Shown in pieces: positions 51,566 through 60,659 of a DNA stretch of 64,000 nt. Made by a program: the position numbers and the translations under genes. Source of the DNA: Chitinophaga jiangningensis (lineage in GTDB: Bacteria > Bacteroidota > Bacteroidia > Chitinophagales > Chitinophagaceae). Where the stretch lies: contig NZ_FRBL01000012.1 in NCBI RefSeq assembly GCF_900142605.1, forward strand, positions 124,001-188,000, written 5' to 3'. The notes beneath the pieces are model-generated. The model saw only the letters and a list, made by a program, of their open reading frames with translations. It searched no databases and was not told the DNA's origin. Position 1 is the stretch's first letter. Every line of letters begins with the position of its first letter.

Positions 51566-54196
51566 ATGAAATTTGTATTCAACCCGGGATACCTCATCAT
51601 CGGTATCCTCATAACTATATCATCATGGATGCCTGCCACCGCCCAACCCACCGGCCTGGTATTCAATTCATACGACCAGGTGCAGGAAAAGCGGACTTCC
51701 CTGGTGCTGAATGGCGGGCAGCCATTGTGTTTGGAGGGGAATGCCAGCCTGTCGTTCGCATTCCGGTTTTTTCCCGACAGGCAGGTGTATTACGGCTACC
51801 TGGTGCGACTCATTAACAACCAGCAACAAAATATTGACCTGATCTATAACCACCAGGAGCAACAGTTTACCGTGGTGACGGGCAATACGTTTACACCGCT
51901 GCATTTCCGGCTGGACAGTACGGCCCTGTTTCATAACTGGAACACCTGTACGCTGACGTTTAAAGGAAATACATTGCTACTTTCCATCAACGGCAAGCCC
52001 TGTGGTTCCGCCCGTATCAATATCTCCGATCCCTGCTACCGCATTGTATTTGGTGCCTGCCGGCTGCCGCACTTCAAAACCAGTGATGTGCCGCCCATGA
52101 CCATCAGAAACATTTCCATTCAGCAGGCACAACGGCTACGATATTACTGGCCGCTGAATGAGCTGAGTGGCAACCAGGCACTGGATAGTTTGCAGGGTGT
52201 AACCGCCACCGTTACCAACCCGGTGTGGGCAAAGCCGCTGCACCAGCACTGGCAGCTGTTACAGACTTTACGTGTAACCGGCAACGGTAGTTACGCCTTC
52301 GATCCTGCTGAAGAAGCCATTCATATCATCGGGCAGGATACGGTGTACCGGTTTTTGGTGCGCGACCGTTCGTTGGCGCGACTACCAGTGGCGCAGCCCG
52401 TGTACCTTTCGCCCGGATACCAGGCGGCATTTGATCCCGGCAGTCGCACACTCTATAGCGTACACGTAGATCAAAAGGAACTGGCAGGCTGGCTCCCGGA
52501 TAAACGGCAATGGTCCAGGCCTTTCGACTCCGCCGGCCTTACCAGCTACTGGCAAACGAGTAAGTTCATCCGCCAGGCGGACAGTAGCCTGTACATCATC
52601 GGTGGCTACGGGCAGCTCACCTATAAAAAAACAATCCAGCGGTTTTCCTTGGCTACCGGTTTATGGGGAGATGTAAAGGTCGCCGGAGAAGCCCTGCGGC
52701 CCCGCTACCTGGCAGCTGTGGGCACCTCCTCCGCCGGTGATACCGCGTATATCCTTGGGGGTTATGGCAGCGACAACGGCGAACAAATGCTCAACCCGAA
52801 ATATTATTACGACCTGCTCCGCTACGATGTTAAGCACAGCGTGATAGAGAAAGTTTATGATTTCGGCGAACCGGAAGATGCCTTCGTATTCGCTTCCTCC
52901 ATGGTGGTAAACACCGCAGAAAACAGCTTCTATGCGCTGGCCTTCCCCAATGATCGCTACCAGTCCAGGCTGCAGCTGGTGAAAGGCTCACTCAGCCAGG
53001 CGGATTTTACGAACCTGGCAGACACCATTCCTTACGCTTTCCTGGACAACAGGTCCGGAGCCGACCTGTACTATTGCGCCCGCACGCAGCAGCTCCTCGC
53101 CGTTACCCAGATCATGGACAAGGACCAGCACACGGATATACGCATTTACTCCCTGGCATTCCCGGCAGAGCAGGTATCCGCAATGGCTACATCCTCGGAG
53201 AAATACGCTCTGCGCGGGTGGTGGGCAGGAGTGATCGTACTTTCCATGTGTATGGGGGTATTCGTGCTATACAGGAGGCGGCGTCGTAAAGTGGTACCGC
53301 CAGGGGCCAACGTGGCATCCGCCGAAGCCACTGCGCCGGAAGGCACTGACATCTCCCTGAAAAATGAAATAACCCCTGCTACCCATACAACGGAGGAAGA
53401 TGCAACTGCGGTTACAACTGAGCCTGTTGCAATTGCAGGCGACCAAACCTCAGAGGAAACCGCCGCCAGTCAAACCGACAAGGCCCTGTTTCGCCTGTTC
53501 GGGGAATTCCAGGTGCTGGATAAAAACGGTAACGTGCTCACACACCTGTTTTCGCCGTTGCTCAAAGAAATGTTCCTGCTGATAACCATTCATACGCTGT
53601 GGTCCGGCAAGGGCGTGTCCACCGGCAAGCTGTATGAAATCCTCTGGGCCGACAAATCCGACCGCGATGCGCGCAATAACAGGTCTGTTAACATGGTGAA
53701 ACTGAAAGGCATTTTTGAGAAGGTCGGCAACATCTCCGTGGTGAAAGAAGAGCACCAGTGGCGCGTTAACTATGATCCGGAAAGCGTGGAAGTAGACCTG
53801 GGCGTGTTTATGACGCTGATTAACCAGGCAACGCTGCAACCGGCGGAACTGCAAACCCTGATCGGCATCATCCGGGAAGGGGGCTTCCTGTTTCGCACCG
53901 ATTACTTCTGGCTGGAAGATATTAAATCCAACCTTACATCCAGGGCGCTGGATGTGCTGCAGGTGCAGCTGGAACAGTTGATTACTACGGTTACGCCTGA
54001 ACTGATTATTGAAACCGCTAATACAATTCTGATACTGGACCCGTTGCATGAAGCGGCGCTAAAGGCTAAATGTACGGCCATGATCCGGCAAGGCCGGCCG
54101 TCGCTGGCTAAGGCAGCCTATGAAAAGTTTTTTAAAGACTACTCGCATATGTACGGCGAAAAATTCCCCGTTTCTTTCCAGGATATCATTTCCTGA
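51566..54196 (+). CDS. Membrane-spanning one-component regulator: LamG-like, kelch, TM, winged-helix (SARP/OmpR-like)
   Basis: An 876-residue protein with a signal peptide (to about 26), a LamG/concanavalin-like periplasmic domain (about 27-205), kelch-like beta-propeller repeats (about 210-540: IIGGYGQLTYKKTIQRF, then ILGGYGSDNGEQM), and one membrane helix (about 549-570) followed by RRRRRK. A flexible linker leads to a cytoplasmic DNA-binding domain (about 640-735: FRLFGEFQVLDKNGN, LSPLLKEMFLLITIH-like core, RSVNMVKLKGIFEKVG) and a helical BTAD-like region (735-876). It should bind an extracellular ligand with the periplasmic domains and regulate the adjacent SusCD operon. This is an alternative to hybrid two-component sensors. 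Confidence 0.8.
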   Translation: MKFVFNPGYLIIGILITISSWMPATAQPTGLVFNSYDQVQEKRTSLVLNGGQPLCLEGNASLSFAFRFFPDRQVYYGYLVRLINNQQQNIDLIYNHQEQQFTVVTGNTFTPLHFRLDSTALFHNWNTCTLTFKGNTLLLSINGKPCGSARINISDPCYRIVFGACRLPHFKTSDVPPMTIRNISIQQAQRLRYYWPLNELSGNQALDSLQGVTATVTNPVWAKPLHQHWQLLQTLRVTGNGSYAFDPAEEAIHIIGQDTVYRFLVRDRSLARLPVAQPVYLSPGYQAAFDPGSRTLYSVHVDQKELAGWLPDKRQWSRPFDSAGLTSYWQTSKFIRQADSSLYIIGGYGQLTYKKTIQRFSLATGLWGDVKVAGEALRPRYLAAVGTSSAGDTAYILGGYGSDNGEQMLNPKYYYDLLRYDVKHSVIEKVYDFGEPEDAFVFASSMVVNTAENSFYALAFPNDRYQSRLQLVKGSLSQADFTNLADTIPYAFLDNRSGADLYYCARTQQLLAVTQIMDKDQHTDIRIYSLAFPAEQVSAMATSSEKYALRGWWAGVIVLSMCMGVFVLYRRRRRKVVPPGANVASAEATAPEGTDISLKNEITPATHTTEEDATAVTTEPVAIAGDQTSEETAASQTDKALFRLFGEFQVLDKNGNVLTHLFSPLLKEMFLLITIHTLWSGKGVSTGKLYEILWADKSDRDARNNRSVNMVKLKGIFEKVGNISVVKEEHQWRVNYDPESVEVDLGVFMTLINQATLQPAELQTLIGIIREGGFLFRTDYFWLEDIKSNLTSRALDVLQVQLEQLITTVTPELIIETANTILILDPLHEAALKAKCTAMIRQGRPSLAKAAYEKFFKDYSHMYGEKFPVSFQDIIS

Positions 54197-54221
54197 AGAC
54201 TTTTTTTGAAAAAATACCCCT

Positions 54222-54261
54222 GTTAACCGGCAGTTAATGCCGCTGTTAATGCTTTTGTTAT
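54222..54261 (+). promoter_or_regulatory. Phased GTTA-core direct repeats, candidate binding site of the regulator
   Basis: GTTAA occurs at 54222, 54233 and 54245, and a related GTTAT at 54257. The distances are 11, 12 and 12 bp, about one helical turn. They start 26 bp after the regulator stop and end about 170 bp before the susC start. SARP-type regulators bind direct repeats of this kind. Confidence 0.6.
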
Positions 54262-54428
54262 CGCCTACCGCATTGATTTGCAGTATTAATTCCCGTTTGA
54301 TTTCAGCTACCACGTTGTATACCGCTATTCCACGCTGGCCATTCCATACTACCGGAGGCCAGGCAATCAGGTCCACTGAAATTAATACCACGTTTTCCTG
54401 AGTTTTAATTTTTAATTATCAACCAATT

Positions 54429-57400
54429 ATGAAAGCTTTACTGTCAATCGTCCTTTTGCTGTGTTGCGTTGAGGTAATGGCACAGCGCACCCTGATCAGG
54501 GGAAAGGCCACGGATGAAAAGAACAATCCCTTACCAGGGGTCAGCATCATGGTGAAGGATTCCCGAAACGGGGTAGCCACCGCAGAAGACGGCTCTTTCT
54601 CCATTTACGTTACTGACCCGCAAAACACGGTACTGCGTGCTACCATGACAGGCTACGAGCCGCAGGAAACCATCCTGCGTGGCCGCACTTCCATCCAGTT
54701 TTCACTGAATACTTCCGCTATTAATCTCAAAAATGTAGTCGTAACCGGCGCGATGGGCATTAACCGCACCTCCAAATCCATTGGCTATGCTACACAATCC
54801 GTAAACCCTGAAAACCTCACTGAAGCCAGGGACCTCAACATCGTAAATGGGCTGGCCGGTAAAGTGGCGGGCTTGCAGGTAACGGGCACGGGGCAGCCCG
54901 GCTCCTCCAGCAGGGTCATTATCCGTGGTGAAAATTCGCTGACACAAAACAACCAGCCACTGTGGGTAGTGGATGGTGTTCCTATCAATAACGACATGGG
55001 TGACGGACGCGATAATCTCGATTTTGGAAATGGTGCGGCCGACCTGAACCCGGACGATATCGCCAGCATCCAGGTGCTGCAAGGGCCCAACGCCGCTGCA
55101 CTGTACGGTTCCAGGGCGGCCAACGGCGCTATTTTGGTGACTACCAAAAAAGGTAAAATCAACGACGGCAACCTGGGCATCGCCATTAACCAGAACACGC
55201 AAATGAACTCCATCGCGGAGTTTCCGGAGTACCAGAATGTATACGGGGAAGGCGCCAACGGCTTTATGGTGGGCAATGGCAATAACATTGTACCGGGAAC
55301 CGGTGCCGTGAAAATGGGCCTCAATGGATCTACCTGGGGCATGCCAATGCTGGGGCAGCCGTATAACGACTTCTCCGGCAAACCCATTGCCGGTGGCTAC
55401 AGGCCTCACCCGGACAACATTACATCGTTTTATCAGCCCAGTGTTACCAATGTCAGCAACATCTCCATGGCCAAAGCGGATGCGGTGTCGGCACTGCGTT
55501 TATCCTATACGTTTACTGCCAGTGACGATGTGCTGAAAAATCAAAATAAGATTATCAAACATAACGTGGCCCTCACCGGCAGCCGTAAGTTTGGCAACTT
55601 CCTGAACATCGATGCCCGCGTGATGTACACCAACCAGGATACAAAAAACCGCACCTACCGCAACCTGGACCCTTCCAGTCCCATGGCCGCCTATGTATAC
55701 CTGCCCCGTAGTGTGGACGTGAACGCGCTGGACCCCTGGAAGGATGCCTTTGGTAATTCCTTTTCTCTCGGCTCTGTGAGCAGCGTGGAAAATCCGTTAT
55801 GGATGCTGTATGAAAACGAAAACCGGGATCAGTCGCACCGATGGCTGGCAGGTATAACGGCAACGGCTAAACTGACTTCAAAACTGAATTTTCGTTTGCA
55901 GGCCTCGTCGGATATGAAAACCACCAGCTTTTACCAGTACAGGGAGTTAGGTGGACTGCGTACCCCCAACGGGTTTTATTCCAACAGCAACCAGCAGAAT
56001 ACCATGTGGAACTACCAGGGGATGCTGATGTATAATAATAAAGTAAATCAATCATTGAACATAGCGATTAACGCAGGGGCGGAGTATGTAACATTTAACA
56101 ACCAGTTTCGCGGTGCCAGTATAGCCTCCCTGCTGGTGCACGATATGCCCAGCATCCAGAACAGTACTGCGTTTCCGGCGGCTACTGAGTCGCTGGTACG
56201 TTCCAATGTGCAGTCTGTTTATGGAGATGCTACCGTCAGCTGGCGGGATTTTCTCTTCCTGAACCTCACGGGCCGCAATGACTGGTCGTCCACGCTGCCG
56301 GCGAAGAATAACAACTACTTTTATCCATCCGTGAATGCCAGCTTTGTGTTTTCGAATTTCCTGAAGGAGGGGAGTGTGCTGAACTACGGTAAGGTACGTG
56401 CCTCTGTTGCGCAGGTGGGCAATGCGGCGCCGCCACAATCACTGCTCACTACCTATACCTACGGCGGTTTATTTCTTGGTAACCCTTACCTCAACTATGG
56501 CAATAACAACCAGTTGAATAACGGTGAGCTGATGCCGGAAAAAACGTTGTCGCGCGAGGCAGGTGTGGAGCTGGCATTTTTCCGCAGCAGGTTACAGCTG
56601 ACCGCTAACGTATACCAGTCCAATACCACTAACCAGATCATCCGCCCACAGATTCCCAATGAAACCGGGTTTTCCACGCGTATCCTCAACGCTGGTGAAA
56701 TGCGTAACAGGGGAGTGGAGGTCAGTACCAATATTGCGGCGGTACAATCTAAAAAGCTAAAAGTAAATGTGCTGGCTAACTGGTCCATGAACCGGAACAA
56801 GGTGTTATCGCTGGTGCCGAACATCAACATCCTGGCGCTGGGTACTAACCTGGGTGCTACGGTGAACGCTATTGTAGGCCAGCAGTATGGCGTGCTTACG
56901 GGCAATGCGCCTTACCGGGTGCATGATACACTGATTGTAAATCCTTCCAATGGCAGAACCATTGCGGACCCTAATGTGGTGCTGGGTAACTTTCATCCGG
57001 ACTGGATCGGCTCCCTGGGTACGCAGTTGAAATATGGGCCGGTGGACCTTTCCGTATTGTTTACCGTAAAGATGGGTGGCGTGATTTACTCTGCCTCCTA
57101 TGGCCGCGCCAACTTTGCCGGCACTACCGCAGCCAGCCTGTATGGCCGGGATGAGTTTCTTTTCAGCAACGTAATACTCGGTGAAAATGATGCAGAGCGC
57201 ATGGGTACCGGACAAGCCACCAGTAAGGGTAATACGGTTTATGGAGATAAGGACCGCCCCAAAGGAGCACGTTACCCCAATGCCTACTTCCCGCTGACGG
57301 ACAGCAAAGGCGTGATACTGCTGGATGCCAAAGGCAGAATGATGGTGGGAAAGAAAAGCGACATCTGGATGAATCCTACGGCTTATAACAGTGATATGGT

Positions 57401-57677
57401 GCTGAATAATACACCTGCCATTACGTTTGACGCTTCCAACATCCGGCTGAGTGAGTTGATCTGCGGATACACCCTACCGGTGAAGTACATACGTAGTACG
57501 CCGGTGAAGAGCTTACGCCTGGCATTTGTAGGCCGTAACCTCTGGACTATTTTCAAAAACACGCCGCGGGGAATTGATCCGGAGGCCGCCAACACTTCCG
57601 GGAATGCGCAGGGGATTGAGTCCGGCGGTTCCTTCCCTTATTCGATCTATGGCTTTGACCTGAAAGTTACTTTTTAA
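54429..57677 (+). CDS. SusC/RagA TonB-linked outer-membrane transporter without STN domain
   Basis: A 1082-residue SusC-type importer. A signal peptide (to about 20) is followed directly by a carboxypeptidase-like regulatory domain (TLIRGKATDEKNNPLPGVSIMVKDSRNG, about 22-100), with no STN domain between them. The plug has the SusC motifs RVIIRGENSLTQNNQPLWVVDGVPI and GPNAAALYGSRAANGAILVTTKKG. The barrel ends PYSIYGFDLKVTF. It pairs with the SusD 9 bp downstream. The lack of STN agrees with control by the adjacent one-component regulator in place of a sigma/FecR pair. Confidence 0.94.
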   Translation: MKALLSIVLLLCCVEVMAQRTLIRGKATDEKNNPLPGVSIMVKDSRNGVATAEDGSFSIYVTDPQNTVLRATMTGYEPQETILRGRTSIQFSLNTSAINLKNVVVTGAMGINRTSKSIGYATQSVNPENLTEARDLNIVNGLAGKVAGLQVTGTGQPGSSSRVIIRGENSLTQNNQPLWVVDGVPINNDMGDGRDNLDFGNGAADLNPDDIASIQVLQGPNAAALYGSRAANGAILVTTKKGKINDGNLGIAINQNTQMNSIAEFPEYQNVYGEGANGFMVGNGNNIVPGTGAVKMGLNGSTWGMPMLGQPYNDFSGKPIAGGYRPHPDNITSFYQPSVTNVSNISMAKADAVSALRLSYTFTASDDVLKNQNKIIKHNVALTGSRKFGNFLNIDARVMYTNQDTKNRTYRNLDPSSPMAAYVYLPRSVDVNALDPWKDAFGNSFSLGSVSSVENPLWMLYENENRDQSHRWLAGITATAKLTSKLNFRLQASSDMKTTSFYQYRELGGLRTPNGFYSNSNQQNTMWNYQGMLMYNNKVNQSLNIAINAGAEYVTFNNQFRGASIASLLVHDMPSIQNSTAFPAATESLVRSNVQSVYGDATVSWRDFLFLNLTGRNDWSSTLPAKNNNYFYPSVNASFVFSNFLKEGSVLNYGKVRASVAQVGNAAPPQSLLTTYTYGGLFLGNPYLNYGNNNQLNNGELMPEKTLSREAGVELAFFRSRLQLTANVYQSNTTNQIIRPQIPNETGFSTRILNAGEMRNRGVEVSTNIAAVQSKKLKVNVLANWSMNRNKVLSLVPNINILALGTNLGATVNAIVGQQYGVLTGNAPYRVHDTLIVNPSNGRTIADPNVVLGNFHPDWIGSLGTQLKYGPVDLSVLFTVKMGGVIYSASYGRANFAGTTAASLYGRDEFLFSNVILGENDAERMGTGQATSKGNTVYGDKDRPKGARYPNAYFPLTDSKGVILLDAKGRMMVGKKSDIWMNPTAYNSDMVLNNTPAITFDASNIRLSELICGYTLPVKYIRSTPVKSLRLAFVGRNLWTIFKNTPRGIDPEAANTSGNAQGIESGGSFPYSIYGFDLKVTF

Positions 57678-57686
57678 ACCACACGT

Positions 57687-59468
57687 ATGAAACGACTATA
57701 TATTTTTCTGTTGCTGCTGAGTACCGGTTACGGCTGTACGAAAGATTTCAGCAGTCTGAATACCGACCCTACGCAGTTTACAGCGGTGGCCCCGGAAGCC
57801 TCCCTGCTGGCGGCCGTCAAGAACCTGAATACACGTTTAGCGGATTATAATACCACCAAATACTGGGACCTGGGGCATTTGCTTTGTCAGCAGGCCAACC
57901 GCTATGATGTTACGGACCAGGGCATGTGGCAAACCATGTTCCAGGGCGTGCTGGGAAATTTAAACCAGGTGCTGGTGAATTATGGTAAGGATACGCTTTA
58001 CAATAACCGGGTGCAGGTGGCGCGTATACTTCACGCCTATACGTATTCCATATTGGCGGGCAACTACGGCCCCGTGCCGCTGTACCAGGCGAACAACCCG
58101 GAATACCTGTCCACCATTGCTTTCGACAATGAGGATACCGTTTACACTTACGTGATGAATACCCTGAAAGATGCGGCTGCAAAAATAAACCTGAACGGGG
58201 ATAAGCTGAAATACGATGCGGTGTACAACGGTAATCTGCAATCTTGGGTGAAGTTTGCCAACACGCTGCGGCTGAAAATAGGTTTGCGGATACAGCGTAA
58301 CCTGCCGGACCTGGCCGCCAGCCATATCCGCGAGGTGATGGCCAACGAGGCGCTTATCATCAATGCAGAAACAGAAACGGCGAAGATGCTGTTTGAAAAT
58401 GTAAACAATAATGAAAGCCCGTATTTCATTAAATATATTAAGTCCAACCAGTACTTTCCGTATGCGCCGAATGCTACCAACCAGGCGCCGAAGCTAAGTG
58501 AGTTCCTGTTTACTTTCTTCAGGTCGTATAAGGACCCGCGGCTGATGGTGTATTACGACTCCGTGCCGCTGGCCAGCCGCATGCTGTTGCAGGATACACT
58601 TACCAGTACGGCGGACGATTCCCTGCGGATTGTGACCTATCCTATACCGTACCTGGGGTTAGCAAAAGCGAACACCAAGTTATCAGGCTGGTCGTCGCTG
58701 GGTGGTTTACCGGATATCATTGGCGGCAGCAACATCAATGCTTTTTCCAATGCCAACCCGGTGATATTGCAGGCGGGGAGGCCGTTTGTGATGTTGTCGT
58801 ACGCGGAGGCGTTGTTTTTAAAGGCTGAAGCCGCGCAAACGGGCTATGGTGGCAGTCGCAGCGCGGAGCAGTATTATTATGCCGGTATCGACGCCAACTT
58901 CGCCTACTGGAATATCAGCAATTCCTTGCGTGATGAATATAAAAGCAGGGATGGTATAAAATGGGGAACTACCGGCAAAGGGTTTAGCAATTACCTGAGT
59001 CTGACTACCACCGATATCTCTGCGGATGGCAACACCAAGATCTGGATGCAGCGCTGGCTGAACTACTTTCCTGACGGGGGCTTTGACTGCTGGACGCTGG
59101 AGCGCCAGACGCGGGTTTTCCGTCTCCCCCCACATACCAATCCTGGCGGGTATTCCAGTTATTCGCCCAATCCTACGTATTCGGATGTGCCGGGCAGGGC
59201 GTCGTATCCCATGTCGGTAGTGAATCTTAATCCCATTGGTTACCAGGGGGCTATCCGGGAGATGGGAGCCACGCGCGGCGATGATTACGATATCTATCAG
59301 CCATTGCACTTTGCAGCGCCCTATAATGTGCCCGAATGGGATAAGGTGGACGCCCGCTACGACTACCGTTTCATCCAGAAATGGTATGGCAGCACCATCG
59401 AAGAACTGAAGCAGGCAGCGGCCGCGGGAGGATTCAGGTATACGCTTATTCAAACTTATCGTCCTTAA
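57687..59468 (+). CDS. SusD-like outer-membrane lipoprotein (SusD-like_2)
   Basis: A 593-residue surface lipoprotein. The lipobox STGYGC gives the lipidated Cys at about 17. Helical SusD features include VARILHAYTYSILAGNYGPVPLYQA, PFVMLSYAEALFLKAEAAQTGYGG and the long loop region near the C-terminus (ISADGNTKIWMQRWLNYFPDGGFDCWTLERQTR). This is the SusD-like_2 branch. It is in one operon with SusC (9-bp gap) and the GH99-like gene (10-bp gap). Confidence 0.92.
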   Translation: MKRLYIFLLLLSTGYGCTKDFSSLNTDPTQFTAVAPEASLLAAVKNLNTRLADYNTTKYWDLGHLLCQQANRYDVTDQGMWQTMFQGVLGNLNQVLVNYGKDTLYNNRVQVARILHAYTYSILAGNYGPVPLYQANNPEYLSTIAFDNEDTVYTYVMNTLKDAAAKINLNGDKLKYDAVYNGNLQSWVKFANTLRLKIGLRIQRNLPDLAASHIREVMANEALIINAETETAKMLFENVNNNESPYFIKYIKSNQYFPYAPNATNQAPKLSEFLFTFFRSYKDPRLMVYYDSVPLASRMLLQDTLTSTADDSLRIVTYPIPYLGLAKANTKLSGWSSLGGLPDIIGGSNINAFSNANPVILQAGRPFVMLSYAEALFLKAEAAQTGYGGSRSAEQYYYAGIDANFAYWNISNSLRDEYKSRDGIKWGTTGKGFSNYLSLTTTDISADGNTKIWMQRWLNYFPDGGFDCWTLERQTRVFRLPPHTNPGGYSSYSPNPTYSDVPGRASYPMSVVNLNPIGYQGAIREMGATRGDDYDIYQPLHFAAPYNVPEWDKVDARYDYRFIQKWYGSTIEELKQAAAAGGFRYTLIQTYRP

Positions 59469-59478
59469 AAAACACATC

Positions 59479-60582
59479 ATGAGATATATACACTTAGTGC
59501 TGATCGTTGCACTGATGGCGGGTGCATGTAAGAAAGAGCTGACAGGCCCGGGGCCGGAGGGCAGCATTCTCAATTATGAAATTCCGGAAGTACCGGTAAC
59601 CCAGGATTATACAGTGGGCGCCTTTTATACTTCTTTTGGCGGCTGGAATGCGAACATTAAAGAAGTGCCGGTGGCTGGGAAATACGCGATGCCTGCGGGT
59701 GTAATACCACCGGAAGTAATGGCGAAACATATTGATTATGCGGTGAAGGGTGGGGTGGACTACTTCGTGTTTTCTTTCAGGTCGCCCAATCGTGATGCCA
59801 CTAATTACCGCTCCGACTCCACGCTGATCCGTGGCTTCCAGCATGCCAACGGTGAAGGGAAGATGCAGTTTGCGGTGGCTTATAATTTCAGCACGGGCAC
59901 CTATGGCGGGATTTCCGCGGGTAATCCGATTGAAAAGGATAAGGCGCGACTAACGCAGTTTTTCGAGGACTTTCACCGCATTGTGCCGCTGCTTACCAGT
60001 GCCGGTTATCAGCAGGTGGATGGTAAGCCGATCCTCTATATCCTCAACGCACAAACGCTGTTTTCTGATAACAACAAAGCTATTTACGATACGCTGCGCA
60101 GTAAGTTTAAAGAGTGGGGCGTAACGCCATACCTGGTGGGCATGCAGGACCGGTGGACGCCGCCCGCGCGCTACCAGATCCGCTTCGATCATTGTGTGGA
60201 TGCGATTATTCATCAGTCGTTCAGCTCCCAGAATAATAACTGGGACCGGTTTTACCTGCTGCCGCAGGTAATGGACCAGAACTGGCAATACTCTAAAAAA
60301 TACTTTGCGGATACTTACGCCGCTGATTACATCCCAAATATTACTCCGGCGCATACCTGGCTGATAGGTACGCCTACCAGTACTAACCCCGAGTACTCCC
60401 GTAAAGACAGCGGAGCGCTATTTACCAAACTATGTAATGTAGCAAAATTGAATGCCAGTGAAAAAACGCGGCTGATCATGATCGACAGCTGGAATAACTG
60501 GAACGAGGATACGCAGTTGGAGCCGGCAGTGAGCTATGGGGAGTTGTACCTAAATATAGTAAGGAAGCAGTTTAAGAAATAA
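59479..60582 (+). CDS. GH99/WbsX-like lipoprotein (endo-alpha-mannosidase-like)
   Basis: A 367-residue surface lipoprotein (lipobox MAGAC). The fold elements match the GH99/WbsX group: AFYTSFGGWNANIKEVP, DYFVFSFRSPN, KPILYILNAQ, and the final IMIDSWNNWNEDTQLEPAVSYGELYL, which carries the WN-EWNE type motif of GH99 catalytic regions. GH99 enzymes cleave within alpha-mannosidic chains. Assignment to an exact activity is not possible. It ends the SusCD operon, so it should act on the bound glycan at the surface. Confidence 0.75.
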   Translation: MRYIHLVLIVALMAGACKKELTGPGPEGSILNYEIPEVPVTQDYTVGAFYTSFGGWNANIKEVPVAGKYAMPAGVIPPEVMAKHIDYAVKGGVDYFVFSFRSPNRDATNYRSDSTLIRGFQHANGEGKMQFAVAYNFSTGTYGGISAGNPIEKDKARLTQFFEDFHRIVPLLTSAGYQQVDGKPILYILNAQTLFSDNNKAIYDTLRSKFKEWGVTPYLVGMQDRWTPPARYQIRFDHCVDAIIHQSFSSQNNNWDRFYLLPQVMDQNWQYSKKYFADTYAADYIPNITPAHTWLIGTPTSTNPEYSRKDSGALFTKLCNVAKLNASEKTRLIMIDSWNNWNEDTQLEPAVSYGELYLNIVRKQFKK

Positions 60583-60623
60583 TGGTAAATAGTGATGCGT
60601 GGGCTGATCGCAGTCCGGCGCTG

Positions 60624-60652
60624 AGGCTGCCCCGAGGAATCCGGGGCAGCCT
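60624..60652. terminator. Hairpin between convergent genes
   Basis: AGGCTGCCCCG pairs with CGGGGCAGCCT (60624-60634 and 60642-60652, 7-nt loop) between the GH99-like gene and the convergent secreted protein gene. Confidence 0.8.
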
Positions 60653-60659
60653 TATACAC

